From assembly GCA_902774275.1 (NCBI GenBank), contig CACYHN010000015.1, forward strand, positions 1 through 34,182: a stretch of 34,182 bases of DNA. Reading direction: 5' to 3'. This DNA is from an uncultured Bacteroidales bacterium (GTDB lineage: Bacteria; Bacteroidota; Bacteroidia; Bacteroidales; Bacteroidaceae). Positions within the stretch are counted from its first letter, which is position 1, and each line of letters opens with the position of its first letter. The position numbers were made by a program, and so were the translations under genes. The notes beneath the pieces were generated by a model. The model was not told where the DNA came from, did no database searches, and saw only the letters and a program-made list of their open reading frames with translations. Shown piece after piece: positions 1-8,347 of this stretch.

Positions 1-25
1 ATTTTGCGGCGTAAAAACACCCCAT

Positions 26-1807
26 ATGGAGAACATCCGCAACTTTTGTATTATTGCACATATCGATCACGGTAAGTCAACTCTGGCTGACCGTCTGCTG
101 GAGTACACTCATACCATCAATATCACCGAAGGCCAGATGCTTGATGACATGGACCTGGAGAAGGAGCGCGGCATCACAATCAAGAGCCACGCCATCCAGA
201 TGGAGTATGAGTACAAGGGCCAGAAATACGTCCTGAACCTTATTGACACTCCGGGACATGTGGATTTCTCATATGAGGTGAGCCGTTCAATCGCAGCCTG
301 TGAGGGCGCGATCCTGGTGGTTGATGCCACACAGGGCGTACAGGCGCAGACAATCAGTAACCTTTACATGGCTATTGAGCATGACCTAGAGATTATCCCG
401 GTCATAAACAAGTGCGATATGCAGAGCGCCATGCCTGATGAGGTTGAGGATGAGATTGTGGAGCTGATAGGTTGCAAGCGTGATGAGATAATACGTGCAT
501 CGGCCCGTACCGGAATGGGCGTTGAGGAGATTCTGAACGCTATCGTGGAGCGCGTGCCGCATCCCGTGGGCGATCCGGAGGCTCCGCTGCAGGCACTGAT
601 ATTTGACTCGGTATTCAACTCATTCCGCGGAATCATAGCATATTTCAAGATTGAGAACGGCTGCATCCGCAAGGGTGACAAGGTCAAGTTCTTCAACACA
701 GGTAAGGAGTATGATGCCGATGAGGTTGGCGTGCTCCGTATGGATATGGTGCCGCGTGATGTGATGACCACAGGCGATGTGGGCTACATCATTTCCGGAA
801 TCAAGACATCGACTGAGGTCAAGGTGGGCGATACCATCACCCATGTGGCCCGTCCCTGCAGCAGCGCCATCGCCGGATTCGAGGAGTCCAAGCCTATGGT
901 GTTTGCCGGCGTTTATCCCATTGAGGCCGATGAGTTTGAGGATCTGCGTGCTTCACTTGAAAAACTGCAACTGAATGATGCCTCACTGAGTTTCTTCCCT
1001 GAGTCATCGGCAGCATTAGGATTTGGATTCCGCTGCGGATTCTTAGGACTGCTTCACATGGAGATTGTGCAGGAGCGTCTGGACCGTGAGTTTGACATGA
1101 GCGTCATAACCACCGTGCCTAACGTATCATACATGGTCTATGACAAGCAGGGTAACGCCACCGAGGTCCACAACCCCAGCGGCATGCCTGACCTTACGCT
1201 GATAGACCATATTGAGGAGCCTTATATAGATGCTTCAATCATAACCACCACCGAGTATATCGGCCCTATCATGACTCTGTGCCTTGACAAGCGCGGAGAG
1301 CTGGTAAAGCAGCAGTTCATTGCCGGTAACCGTGTGGAGATTTACTTCAAGTTACCTTTGGGTGAGATCGTGATTGACTTCTACGATAAACTCAAGAGCA
1401 TATCAAAGGGCTACGCATCATTTGACTATCATCCGGCAGGATACCGTCCGTCAAAGCTTATAAAGCTGGATATACTGCTTAACGGTGAGCCGGTTGATGC
1501 ACTTTCAACCCTTACTCATGTGGACAACGCCTATGACCTGGGCCGACGCATGTGCGAGAAGCTAAAGGAACTCATACCGCGTCAGCAGTTCGATATTGCA
1601 ATCCAGGCCGCCATCGGCTCCAAGATCATTGCCCGCGAGACCATCAAGCAGGTGCGTAAGGATGTGACCGCCAAGTGCTACGGCGGTGATGTATCGCGTA
1701 AGCGCAAGCTTCTGGAAAAGCAGAAGAAGGGTAAGAAGCGCATGAAACAGATAGGTAATGTGGAAGTTCCGCAGAAAGCCTTCCTGGCCGTACTGAAACT
1801 GGATTAG
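26..1807 (+). CDS. lepA: Elongation factor 4 (LepA), ribosome back-translocase GTPase
   Basis: This is a translational GTPase that binds stalled or mistranslocated 70S ribosomes in the cytoplasm and hydrolyses GTP. The 593-residue length is normal for the family. The G motifs are visible: AHIDHGKST at residues 11-19, DTPGH at 73-77 and NKCD at 127-130. They are followed by the beta-barrel domain and EF-G-like domains. The end, with [20 protein letters not shown] character, is the basic LepA-specific C-terminal domain. The start is fixed by family alignment ([19 protein letters not shown]). Only 25 bases lie upstream; they begin with ATTTTGCG, which could be the end of a TAnnTTTG promoter cut by the window edge. 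It stands alone and converges on the acyl-CoA ligase gene, with a palindromic element between. Identification is very secure. Confidence 0.98.
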   Translation: MENIRNFCIIAHIDHGKSTLADRLLEYTHTINITEGQMLDDMDLEKERGITIKSHAIQMEYEYKGQKYVLNLIDTPGHVDFSYEVSRSIAACEGAILVVDATQGVQAQTISNLYMAIEHDLEIIPVINKCDMQSAMPDEVEDEIVELIGCKRDEIIRASARTGMGVEEILNAIVERVPHPVGDPEAPLQALIFDSVFNSFRGIIAYFKIENGCIRKGDKVKFFNTGKEYDADEVGVLRMDMVPRDVMTTGDVGYIISGIKTSTEVKVGDTITHVARPCSSAIAGFEESKPMVFAGVYPIEADEFEDLRASLEKLQLNDASLSFFPESSAALGFGFRCGFLGLLHMEIVQERLDREFDMSVITTVPNVSYMVYDKQGNATEVHNPSGMPDLTLIDHIEEPYIDASIITTTEYIGPIMTLCLDKRGELVKQQFIAGNRVEIYFKLPLGEIVIDFYDKLKSISKGYASFDYHPAGYRPSKLIKLDILLNGEPVDALSTLTHVDNAYDLGRRMCEKLKELIPRQQFDIAIQAAIGSKIIARETIKQVRKDVTAKCYGGDVSRKRKLLEKQKKGKKRMKQIGNVEVPQKAFLAVLKLD

Positions 1808-1811
1808 AAGG

Positions 1812-1969
1812 GAAATCAGACGATAAGGGCCTTTGAAACAACGCCCTCCCACAACGAAAAATATCTATTCCGAAACTGATCGTTCCAGAATAGATATTTT
1901 TAGTCGCGGGCCCCTCCCACTAGTCTCGCGTGGGTGCGAGAGTTTCCAAGACCCTTATCGTCTGATTTC
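1812..1969. repeat. MITE-like palindromic element with 28-bp inverted termini
   Basis: Two outer arms, 1812-1839 and 1942-1969, are inverted copies matching at 26 of 28 bases. The first 18 bases (GAAATCAGACGATAAGGG) match perfectly. A second, perfect 14-bp inverted repeat sits at the centre (1857-1870 against 1888-1901). A small hairpin, TCTCGC/GCGAGA, lies at 1924-1941, and CCCTCCCAC occurs twice in direct orientation (1844-1852 and 1912-1920). No ORF is present. The element fills the gap between the convergent stops of lepA and the acyl-CoA ligase. It may be a non-autonomous insertion (MITE) or a very large bidirectional terminator. I see no clear target-site duplication beside it. Confidence 0.65.
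1857..1901. terminator. Bidirectional terminator-like hairpin after lepA
   Basis: A perfect 14-bp stem (AAAAATATCTATTC at 1857-1870 with its complement at 1888-1901) encloses a 17-base loop. The A-run on one side and T-run on the other would give a U-tract in either direction. It lies centrally within the larger palindromic element. The stem is AT-rich, so it would be weaker than a classical GC-rich terminator. Confidence 0.5.
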
Positions 1970-1985
1970 GCTCGCTTAGGAAACT

Positions 1986-3677
1986 TTACTCTTTCTGATA
2001 GAGGAAACGTTTGATACTCTTTTTGGGAGTTTTTTCAAACTCCTCGTGGTAGATGCGTATCTGTGAGATCTTCTCGTATGACGGCAGAATGTTGTTGAGT
2101 TCCTGGCGGTTCTGCTCCATAACCTCGGCAATTTGCTCATCGGTCAGGCCAGTCTTCATAGCCTCGTCAAAATCGGGATATACCAGGGCAACCAGTTTGT
2201 CACTCTCAGAGATTACAACTGATTCATTTACCAGAGGCATGTTGTTCAAGTGATCCTCAATCTCCTCAGGATAGATGTTCTGACCTGAAGGTCCCAGGAT
2301 CATGCTCTTGCTGCGGCCCTTGATGAATATGTTGCCATCCTTGTCCATTATGCCAAGGTCACCGGTGTACATCCAGCCGTCCTTGTCAATGGTCTCCTCG
2401 GTAAGTTTCTCATTCTTGTAGTAACCCAGCATCACGTTGGGACCGCGGCATATAATCTCACCGGGTACATGTTCTGGGTCAGCGCTCAGAATTTTAACCT
2501 CCATGTTGGGCACGGGTTTACCGCATGAACCGAGAGCAAACGTGTTCTTGTCATCATATGCTATGATAGGACCGCACTCGGTTGCGCCGTAACCTACAGT
2601 ATAGGGGAATCGTATTGACGATATGAATTTCTCAACCTCCTGATTAAACGGTGCACCGCCCAGGATTACCTCATAGAAGTTACCGCCGAATCCCTTTATC
2701 ATCTCCTCACAGACTTTTTTCTTGATCTGGTCGTTTACGATAGGTACCTTGAGCAGGAACTTCATCTGCGGAGTCTCAAGTTTGGGCAGTATGTTCTTCT
2801 TTATGATCTTCTCAATTACAAGAGGAACGGAAACGATGAGTGTGGGCTTGATCTCGCCGAGAGCCTGGAATATGATTTTGGGGCTCGGCAGGCGGGTCAG
2901 GAAGTAGATGTGGCATCCCATCAGGAACTCATGGAAGAACTCAAAAGAGAATCCGTACATATGAGCCATAGGGAGCATTGATATGATCCTGTCGCCCGGT
3001 TTCATCACAAACAGAGCCTTACGTCCGAACAGATGGTTGCTTATGATTGAGCGGTAGGGGAGCATCACGCCTTTGGAGAATCCCGTTGAGCCTGATGTGT
3101 AGTTGATCATGGCCATGTCATCAAAGCCTGCCTCATAGTACTTGACATCCTTGGCAGTGAACTCCTTGGGGTATTTGCGGCCGAACAGTTCATTCAGACG
3201 TTCGCGCGCCTCAGTGAGTTTCTCATTGCGTGATATTGCTATCTGGAAATCATCAAGCAGTATGATACCTTCAAGATCAGGCATAGAAGCCTCATTCAGG
3301 TTCTCCCATATCTGCTCACCGGCAAAGAAGAGCTTGGTCTCAGAGTGGTTGATGATATGGTGTATGTTATCGGCCTTGAACTCATGAAGGATTGGAACAA
3401 CTACGGCGTCGTAAGTGATGGCTGCCAGGCATGCGGTTCCCCAGTTGGAGCTGTTCTTGCCGCAAAGTGCTATGCGGTCACCGGGCTTAAGTCCGGCCTC
3501 CTCAAACAGGATGTGTAGCTTGGCGATACGGCGTGCTACATCGCGGAAAAGCAGTGTAGAACCTTTGTAGTCAGTGAATGCCTCAAGATCCCAGTTCTTG
3601 ATAATGGAACTGCTTATATAAGCGTTCAGATTCTTCTCAGTGAAGACATTGTCGGATCTGTCGTAATGATCAATCAT
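1986..3677 (-). CDS. AMP-forming long-chain acyl-CoA ligase (FadD-like)
   Basis: This is an adenylate-forming enzyme that activates a carboxylic acid, probably a fatty acid, with ATP and transfers it to CoA. The 563 residues carry the ATP-binding P-loop YTSGSTGFSKGV at about 193-204. The A5-type motif GYGATECGP, the YTGDLG motif (ribose-binding Asp) and a C-terminal GRSKSMILGPSGQNIYPEEIE segment (hinge and mobile domain) follow. The enzyme looks intact. It is transcribed behind yggS with an 18-base gap, so the two are probably one operon, and it converges on lepA. The substrate cannot be read from sequence. An acyl-ACP or other aryl/acyl acid ligase is the main alternative. Confidence 0.88.
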   Translation of the reverse strand: MIDHYDRSDNVFTEKNLNAYISSSIIKNWDLEAFTDYKGSTLLFRDVARRIAKLHILFEEAGLKPGDRIALCGKNSSNWGTACLAAITYDAVVVPILHEFKADNIHHIINHSETKLFFAGEQIWENLNEASMPDLEGIILLDDFQIAISRNEKLTEARERLNELFGRKYPKEFTAKDVKYYEAGFDDMAMINYTSGSTGFSKGVMLPYRSIISNHLFGRKALFVMKPGDRIISMLPMAHMYGFSFEFFHEFLMGCHIYFLTRLPSPKIIFQALGEIKPTLIVSVPLVIEKIIKKNILPKLETPQMKFLLKVPIVNDQIKKKVCEEMIKGFGGNFYEVILGGAPFNQEVEKFISSIRFPYTVGYGATECGPIIAYDDKNTFALGSCGKPVPNMEVKILSADPEHVPGEIICRGPNVMLGYYKNEKLTEETIDKDGWMYTGDLGIMDKDGNIFIKGRSKSMILGPSGQNIYPEEIEDHLNNMPLVNESVVISESDKLVALVYPDFDEAMKTGLTDEQIAEVMEQNRQELNNILPSYEKISQIRIYHEEFEKTPKKSIKRFLYQKE

Positions 3678-3695
3678 GTAAATATTTTATTTCAA

Positions 3696-4376
3696 TTATT
3701 TGTTCAAGTTGTAGTTTCTCTCTCCGAATATGGCGCTACCGATGCGTACCATATTGCTCCCTGCCTCTATGGCAAGCTCATAATCACCGCTCATCCCTGC
3801 TGATATGGTGTTGAAATCAGCACTGCCAGCAAAATAATTCTGCTTATAAGTATCAAAGATTTCCTTAAGGCGGCTGAACTCACGTCGTACCTGAGCCAGG
3901 TCATCAGTATTGGTGGCCATTCCCATCACACCACCTATGGTTATATTCTTAAGGTTCTTCCAGTCACCCTGCTCAAGCATAGCGGTACATTCATCGGGGC
4001 TGAATCCGAACTTGGTCTCCTCACTGGCAATGTGCAGCTGCAGCAGACATGTGATGTGACGGTTAAAACGGGCAGCCTGACGGTCAATCTCAACAAGTTT
4101 GTCATAATTGTCGACGCCTTGTATGACCGATACGTACGGAGCCATCATCTTGATCTTGTTGCTCTGTACATGGCCGATGAAATGCCATTCGATATCCTGG
4201 GGCAGAACCTGGCTCTTGGCGGTCATCTCCTGCACCTTGTTCTCCCCGAATATACGCTGTCCGGCATCATAAGCCTCCTGCAGCATCTCTACGGGGTGCG
4301 TTTTAGATACCGCTACAAGCTTTATGCCTTCGGGAAGACTGGCTTTGATTCTGATAATATTTTCCTTAATATCCAT
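3696..4376 (-). CDS. yggS: PLP homeostasis protein (YggS/PLPBP family)
   Basis: This is a cytosolic, non-catalytic pyridoxal 5'-phosphate-binding protein of the alanine-racemase-like TIM-barrel fold, known to buffer PLP and affect amino-acid pools. The 226-residue length matches the family. The PLP lysine is K25 in LVAVSKTH. The family motifs FGENKVQE, WHFIGHVQSNK and SAGMSGDYELAIEAGSNMVRIGSAIFG are all present. The ATG at 4376 sits about 20 bases downstream of a TAACTTTG -7 box. It is the first gene of a likely two-gene operon with the acyl-CoA ligase; the functional link between them is unclear. Confidence 0.95.
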   Translation of the reverse strand: MDIKENIIRIKASLPEGIKLVAVSKTHPVEMLQEAYDAGQRIFGENKVQEMTAKSQVLPQDIEWHFIGHVQSNKIKMMAPYVSVIQGVDNYDKLVEIDRQAARFNRHITCLLQLHIASEETKFGFSPDECTAMLEQGDWKNLKNITIGGVMGMATNTDDLAQVRREFSRLKEIFDTYKQNYFAGSADFNTISAGMSGDYELAIEAGSNMVRIGSAIFGERNYNLNK

Positions 4377-4395
4377 ATATCCTGGAAAAGTGCTG

Positions 4396-4403
4396 CAAAG
4401 TTA
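4396..4403 (-). promoter_or_regulatory. Bacteroidota -7 promoter box for yggS
   Basis: On the minus strand this reads TAACTTTG, an exact match to TAnnTTTG. It lies 20 bases upstream of the yggS ATG. No convincing -33 TTTG is seen at the usual 19-21 base spacing. Confidence 0.55.
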
Positions 4404-4453
4404 CTTAGTGGTGGTTAGTGTTTTTTTAATTTGTCATCATTTGTTTTTTTATA

Positions 4454-4478
4454 TGCACATTTTGTATTAATATGTGCA
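4454..4478. promoter_or_regulatory. Inverted repeat in the yggS/permease divergent region
   Basis: TGCACAT at 4454-4460 is mirrored exactly by ATGTGCA at 4472-4478 with an 11-base spacer. The two half-sites are 18 bp apart, under two helical turns. It lies in the 194-base divergent intergenic region and could be an operator for either gene. The region is AT-rich, so chance is possible. Confidence 0.3.
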
Positions 4479-4553
4479 CGATTTTAAGCTCTTCATCTAA
4501 TAACGTTTTATAAATAAGAGGTTGTCAAAAGCCAGGATAAGGCATAAAATATA

Positions 4554-4561
4554 TACCTTCG
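4554..4561 (+). promoter_or_regulatory. Possible -7 box for the LolC/E-like permease
   Basis: TACCTTCG differs from TAnnTTTG at one base and ends nine bases before the ATG at 4571, giving a very short leader. No -33 match is seen at proper spacing. The rest of the 4377-4570 intergenic region is AT-rich with no further clear signals. Confidence 0.3.
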
Positions 4562-4570
4562 CGACTGGAT

Positions 4571-5809
4571 ATGGAGAAGTTTCTGGCCAGAAGACTGTAC
4601 GGTAGGGACGAGGGCGTTAAAGGAGGCTCGCGTCCGGCTATCATCATTGCCACAACAGGCATTGCGGTAGGTCTGGTGGTGATGATACTCACCCTGGCCG
4701 TAACCCGCGGTTTCAAAAGTCAGGTACGCGACAAGGTGATGGGATTCTCACAGCATATCACCGTGACAAATTACTACGCAGGTCTGAGTACGTTTGAGGA
4801 TCCTGTTCCATGTACGGATTCCACCATGTATGCCTTGCTCTCGCAGAGTCTTATTGAAAGGGTGCAGCCATATGTGAGCAAACCCTGCATAATAAGAACC
4901 CCGGAGGCTTTTCATGGTTTTATGCTTAAGGGTATCAATGCCGATTATGACCGCACATTCCTTAACCGCTACATGGTCAGGGGCGGTTTCCCTCAGCCAC
5001 AGGACTCACTCGGTAACAACTGGATAGTGCTTTCCCGCGCCATTGCCGATATGTTAGGGCTGGATGTAGATGCTAAGGCCGATGTCTATTTCATGCAGGA
5101 TCAGGTACGCATACGCCGTCTTACTGTAACCGGAATCTATGAGACTGGTTTTCTTGAGTATGACCGCATGTTCGGAATTACTGAACTGCAGTTGCTCCAG
5201 CGTCTTAATGGATGGGAACCTTATGAGTACAGCGGTCTGGAGATAGGCCTTACCGATGTACGTAAGGTAGATGATGGATACGGTCAGGTGCGTGATGTGA
5301 TCAATGTGCTTGAGAAACAGACAGATGAGAGTTTCCTTGTCCAGACATTATACGATACACATTCCGGTCTTTTTGCATGGCTCGATGTTCTGGACCTGAA
5401 TGTATGGATCATACTTGCGCTAATGTTGGGAATAGCCGGATTCACTATGATATCAGGTCTTCTCATTATCATATTTGAACGTACGGCCACAATAGGTACT
5501 CTCAAGTCATTGGGTGCATCAAACAAGACTGTAAGAGGTGTATTCATGCGTCTTGCATCATTCATTATCCTTAAAGGAATGGTGATAGGAAATCTGGTAG
5601 GTGTGATTATCTGTCTTGTGCAGCAGTGGTTCCATATCATACCATTGGATCCGGCCAACTACTATCTGGACAGTGTGCCTATGCAGTTGGGGGCAGGATG
5701 GTTCATCATTCTTAATATAGTGATGTTCCTGCTTTCTATGATGATGATGCTTATTCCGTGTGCTGTCATCTCCCGCATCGTTCCTTCAAAATCAATCCGC
5801 TTCGAGTGA
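4571..5809 (+). CDS. ABC transporter permease, LolC/LolE (FtsX-like) family
   Basis: This is an inner-membrane permease of the MacB/FtsX superfamily, most like LolC/LolE, which extract lipoproteins from the inner membrane for transfer to LolA. Of its 412 residues, an N-terminal membrane segment lies around 22-45 (IIIATTGIAVGLVVMILTLAV). A large periplasmic domain spans roughly 50-270, and three membrane segments occupy the C-terminal third. The motif TATIGTLKSLGASNKTV is the conserved cytoplasmic loop that contacts the ATPase. No cognate ATPase is adjacent, so it must partner with one encoded elsewhere. Its TGA stop forms part of the palindrome at 5806-5838. Role in lipoprotein sorting is inferred from family only. 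Confidence 0.85.
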   Translation: MEKFLARRLYGRDEGVKGGSRPAIIIATTGIAVGLVVMILTLAVTRGFKSQVRDKVMGFSQHITVTNYYAGLSTFEDPVPCTDSTMYALLSQSLIERVQPYVSKPCIIRTPEAFHGFMLKGINADYDRTFLNRYMVRGGFPQPQDSLGNNWIVLSRAIADMLGLDVDAKADVYFMQDQVRIRRLTVTGIYETGFLEYDRMFGITELQLLQRLNGWEPYEYSGLEIGLTDVRKVDDGYGQVRDVINVLEKQTDESFLVQTLYDTHSGLFAWLDVLDLNVWIILALMLGIAGFTMISGLLIIIFERTATIGTLKSLGASNKTVRGVFMRLASFIILKGMVIGNLVGVIICLVQQWFHIIPLDPANYYLDSVPMQLGAGWFIILNIVMFLLSMMMMLIPCAVISRIVPSKSIRFE

Positions 5810-5838
5810 CCCAAAGGGGACTGTCCCTATTGGGTCAC
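5806..5838. repeat. GGGGAC-W-GTCCCC palindrome, copy 1 (convergent terminator-like)
   Basis: Outer arms GTGACCCAA (5806-5814) and TTGGGTCAC (5830-5838) flank the core GGGGACTGTCCCT, whose last base leaves one G-T pair. Both neighbouring genes end inside it: the TGA of the upstream permease is 5807-5809, and the TGA of the minus-strand kinase is 5835-5837. The core is shared with copies at 16124-16162 and 33224-33266, whereas the outer arms differ. It probably acts as a bidirectional terminator or is a REP-like dispersed repeat. Confidence 0.75.
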
Positions 5839-6665
5839 AGCAGTGAAGACATGCCGGCACGCAGCTCTGGCATGGGGCGTTTGGTATCGCGCTCCACAAT
5901 CAGTGTCTTTAGGCCGGCGTAGGGGCGTATCTCCTCCTCAATATCCTTGATCGGGCGGTCCTTACCAAAATATGCCGGTGCAAAGTTCTTCCAGAACTCT
6001 ATGGCAACGGGCTTGGTCATGTGGAATGCCTCCTCAATGAATTCAGCCTCGCTCAGGACGCAGCACAAATATACCATACCCAGGTCAAACATATTGTAAC
6101 CGTAACAGAAATCACCCAGGTCAATGAAATAACGGTCAGTGTCTGTGAATATGGCATTGCCGTATTGCAGGTCTCCGTGTATGGCGGTATCGGTGTCGGG
6201 AGCATCGGCAATGAAACGGCCTATGCGGTCCTTCTGTGCGGGGGTAAAGAAGGGGTTGTCCTCAAGCAGACGGTAATAACGGTCTTTTACGCACTCAAAC
6301 TGGGTGGTATCCACATGTACCTTATGCAGCTTAAGGCACATGTCGGCAAACTGCTCGGCATACTGTCCTACAAGCTTGGGATTATCGCCGGTGGCCCTTG
6401 CGAATGATTTCTTTCCCAGTATACGGCGGAACCTTATACCGTAACGGCCGTCATCAGTAACCACGTAGTCTCCGGGCTCAGGAGTAGGGATGCCCAACTC
6501 ATAGACCTTACGGGCAAGCAGCATCTCATCCAACGGCTGCTGTATCTTACCGGGGAAATAGAGTTTGAGCATGATGCTTGGATCAGTCTTATGGTTGTAG
6601 CTCTCTCCGTTAGCCCCGCCTCCGGACAGCTCATAGTCGTTCAGTGAGATTATTATTGGGTTCAT
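5835..6665 (-). CDS. APH/choline-kinase-like phosphotransferase (TIGR02172-like)
   Basis: This is a small-molecule kinase-fold protein of 276 residues. It has a likely ATP-binding lysine in IMLKLYF (K34) and the catalytic loop HGDLQYGN at 163-170 (Asp165, Asn170). The metal-binding segment IDLGDF at 181-186 occupies the DFG position. These are the residues expected of an active aminoglycoside phosphotransferase/fructosamine kinase-type enzyme, and the overall layout resembles the TIGR02172 group. Its ATG overlaps the TGA of the HD hydrolase gene by four bases (ATGA at 6662-6665), so it is translationally coupled to the alarmone genes. Its substrate is unknown, and a role in antibiotic resistance is not indicated. 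Confidence 0.8.
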   Translation of the reverse strand: MNPIIISLNDYELSGGGANGESYNHKTDPSIMLKLYFPGKIQQPLDEMLLARKVYELGIPTPEPGDYVVTDDGRYGIRFRRILGKKSFARATGDNPKLVGQYAEQFADMCLKLHKVHVDTTQFECVKDRYYRLLEDNPFFTPAQKDRIGRFIADAPDTDTAIHGDLQYGNAIFTDTDRYFIDLGDFCYGYNMFDLGMVYLCCVLSEAEFIEEAFHMTKPVAIEFWKNFAPAYFGKDRPIKDIEEEIRPYAGLKTLIVERDTKRPMPELRAGMSSLL

Positions 6666-7246
6666 TTGTTACTGCCGAATACTCTGTTAATAAGCCATTC
6701 AAACTCCTGGAAGGCAAATGTGTCATCCAGCTCGCGCAGAGAGTCTGCCAGACCACGGTAATGCCACTCATGTTCTTTAGGGTCATGCACACGGAATAAA
6801 TTCCATATTTTGTCGCCCTGCATATACTGATCTCTTGCAATGGCGCGCATATTGGACAGCTTGTCGCCCATAGCAACGATTTTTGCATCTCTCGATACTG
6901 CAGCCAGGCGGTCTATGGCAGCCTGCTTGCGGTCATGCCAGCTGTCCTCTTCCGTACGGTCTTCAAAGACCACGTCCGTCTCTGCGCTGACAAGTGATGC
7001 AACTCTGTCACCGAACTCGGAGCGTATCTGTTCAATTGTTACGTCAGTATCCTCAACGGTGTCATGAAGTGCTGCAGCAGCCAGGATCTCCTGGTCAGAG
7101 GTAATAGTGGCAGCTATTGAAACAGCCTCCATGGGGTGTACAATATACGGGAATCCTTTACCGCGGCGTTCTGTGCCGGTGTGTGCTTTGACTGCGAACA
7201 GTATGGCGCGGTCAAGCAGTTCTGTATCTAATGGTTTGTTTGGCAT
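6662..7246 (-). CDS. Stand-alone HD-domain hydrolase (SpoT/MESH1-like)
   Basis: This is a 194-residue single-domain metal-dependent phosphohydrolase resembling the (p)ppGpp 3'-pyrophosphohydrolase domain of SpoT and the small hydrolases of the MESH1 type. Visible motifs are RRGKGFPYIVHPMEA (H37), the HD pair in ALHDTVEDTD (His61, Asp62, with the ED at 65-66), and GDKLSNMRAIARD (Asp128). All metal and base-binding positions look intact. The gene starts one base after the stop of the RelA/SpoT-like synthetase and overlaps the kinase gene, so the three are one operon. It is likely to degrade the product of its neighbour, either as housekeeping turnover or as an antitoxin. That pairing is inferred from position. 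Confidence 0.85.
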   Translation of the reverse strand: MPNKPLDTELLDRAILFAVKAHTGTERRGKGFPYIVHPMEAVSIAATITSDQEILAAAALHDTVEDTDVTIEQIRSEFGDRVASLVSAETDVVFEDRTEEDSWHDRKQAAIDRLAAVSRDAKIVAMGDKLSNMRAIARDQYMQGDKIWNLFRVHDPKEHEWHYRGLADSLRELDDTFAFQEFEWLINRVFGSNK

Positions 7247-7247
7247 A

Positions 7248-8318
7248 TCAGTTATCTGTATTCATAAAAGGAAGATCTTTTGCCTGCTCCATCAGCATCT
7301 CGGCCATCATCTCGTTACTGTCTGACTCACCGTTAAGTGTATCAAACATGTGTTTTATTCCGGCCTTTCCGCCTCCGTTCTTGAGTATATATGCAATGCA
7401 AAGGTCTTGCGGTCCTATTGATGATGATATTATGTCAAGGTCTGTAAGTCCTATCTGATAGCATGCCAGTTGGTAAGCGCCGTCGGAGTATTTCTTGATG
7501 ACAGATGCTATATCACCTAACGATTTGAGCCCCATGCTTTTGAATACGGGCAGGTAGGGCATCAGCGGAACCTCCTGTATCTCAGCCTGGTTCATGGCGG
7601 CAATACGCTTGTTAAGCTGGTTGAAAGGTTCCAGTTCAAGGTAACTGCGGAACGTATCCCCATCAATGGGAACCTCATCCAGATTGCCTGAGCGGACAAG
7701 AGCCTGTACCCTGCGGCGGTAGTCAGTCAGTTCAATGCGTATCTTGCTGAACTCATCATCCACAAGTTCCAGCATACCTGCCAGACGGCTCATGTTCCTC
7801 ATGTAACGCTTGGGTATCTCCACGCCTGATTTGTAACCGGTGTCATGGTCCATATTGGCCCAGGCATGCTGCAGTAATGTGCGCATCTGGATCTCAAAAC
7901 GGTACGGGAAACCCGGTACAGAGCAGATATAGTGCAGTGAAAGATATCCGAAACTGTCTATCTCATGTATCTTGCGTTTGTCAACGGAGTTCTCCCAGTC
8001 TATTGTAAAGAGACGTTCTACGGCCGATGCTACTTTATCCACATCATCCAGGTAGAATGTAATCACTCTCAGACCCAATATATCAGTAATGTCTGAGAGA
8101 CTGTTGTATTTGTGTCCCTTTAACTCCAGCTTGCCGGCCAATGAATCATATGCCTTGACACGTGATTCTATGGCGGCGACAATAAGTCCGGCATCAGCCA
8201 GAGTCTTTTTTAGCTTATCCTTTGTATCCTGTTCAATCTCCCTGAAACGTGGCAGATTATTCTGATATTCATCCAGGATTGACTGACAGTGCGCGTCAAG
8301 ATGTTTTGCCTTTGACAT
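7248..8318 (-). CDS. RelA/SpoT-domain small alarmone synthetase
   Basis: This is a 356-residue protein with the nucleotidyl (pyrophospho)transferase domain of RelA/SpoT in its N-terminal ~200 residues. Synthetase motifs are SRVKAYDSLAGKL (about 52-64), DITDILGLRVI (76-86), DSFGYLSLHY (121-130) and FEIQMRTLLQHAWANMDHD (141-159). It has no HD, TGS or ACT domain, so it is a small alarmone synthetase rather than a long Rel. The last ~150 residues are an extra domain I do not recognise, rich in short helices. It heads an operon with an HD hydrolase and an APH-like kinase. Its ATG lies about 30 bases below a good ATTG-N19-TATCTTTG promoter. The product could be (p)ppGpp or a related nucleotide such as (p)ppApp. 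Confidence 0.87.
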   Translation of the reverse strand: MSKAKHLDAHCQSILDEYQNNLPRFREIEQDTKDKLKKTLADAGLIVAAIESRVKAYDSLAGKLELKGHKYNSLSDITDILGLRVITFYLDDVDKVASAVERLFTIDWENSVDKRKIHEIDSFGYLSLHYICSVPGFPYRFEIQMRTLLQHAWANMDHDTGYKSGVEIPKRYMRNMSRLAGMLELVDDEFSKIRIELTDYRRRVQALVRSGNLDEVPIDGDTFRSYLELEPFNQLNKRIAAMNQAEIQEVPLMPYLPVFKSMGLKSLGDIASVIKKYSDGAYQLACYQIGLTDLDIISSSIGPQDLCIAYILKNGGGKAGIKHMFDTLNGESDSNEMMAEMLMEQAKDLPFMNTDN

Positions 8319-8347
8319 AGTTCAATATGTTGTTGAAAATACAGATG

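Noticed and set aside
1812..1969. tRNA or other structured RNA gene
   Set aside because: The sequence can fold extensively but lacks a cloverleaf, T-loop consensus or CCA end; the symmetry is better explained by an inverted-repeat element.
5835..6665. Aminoglycoside resistance gene
   Set aside because: The APH fold motifs are shared by many small-molecule kinases, and the operon context is alarmone metabolism, not resistance or mobile DNA.
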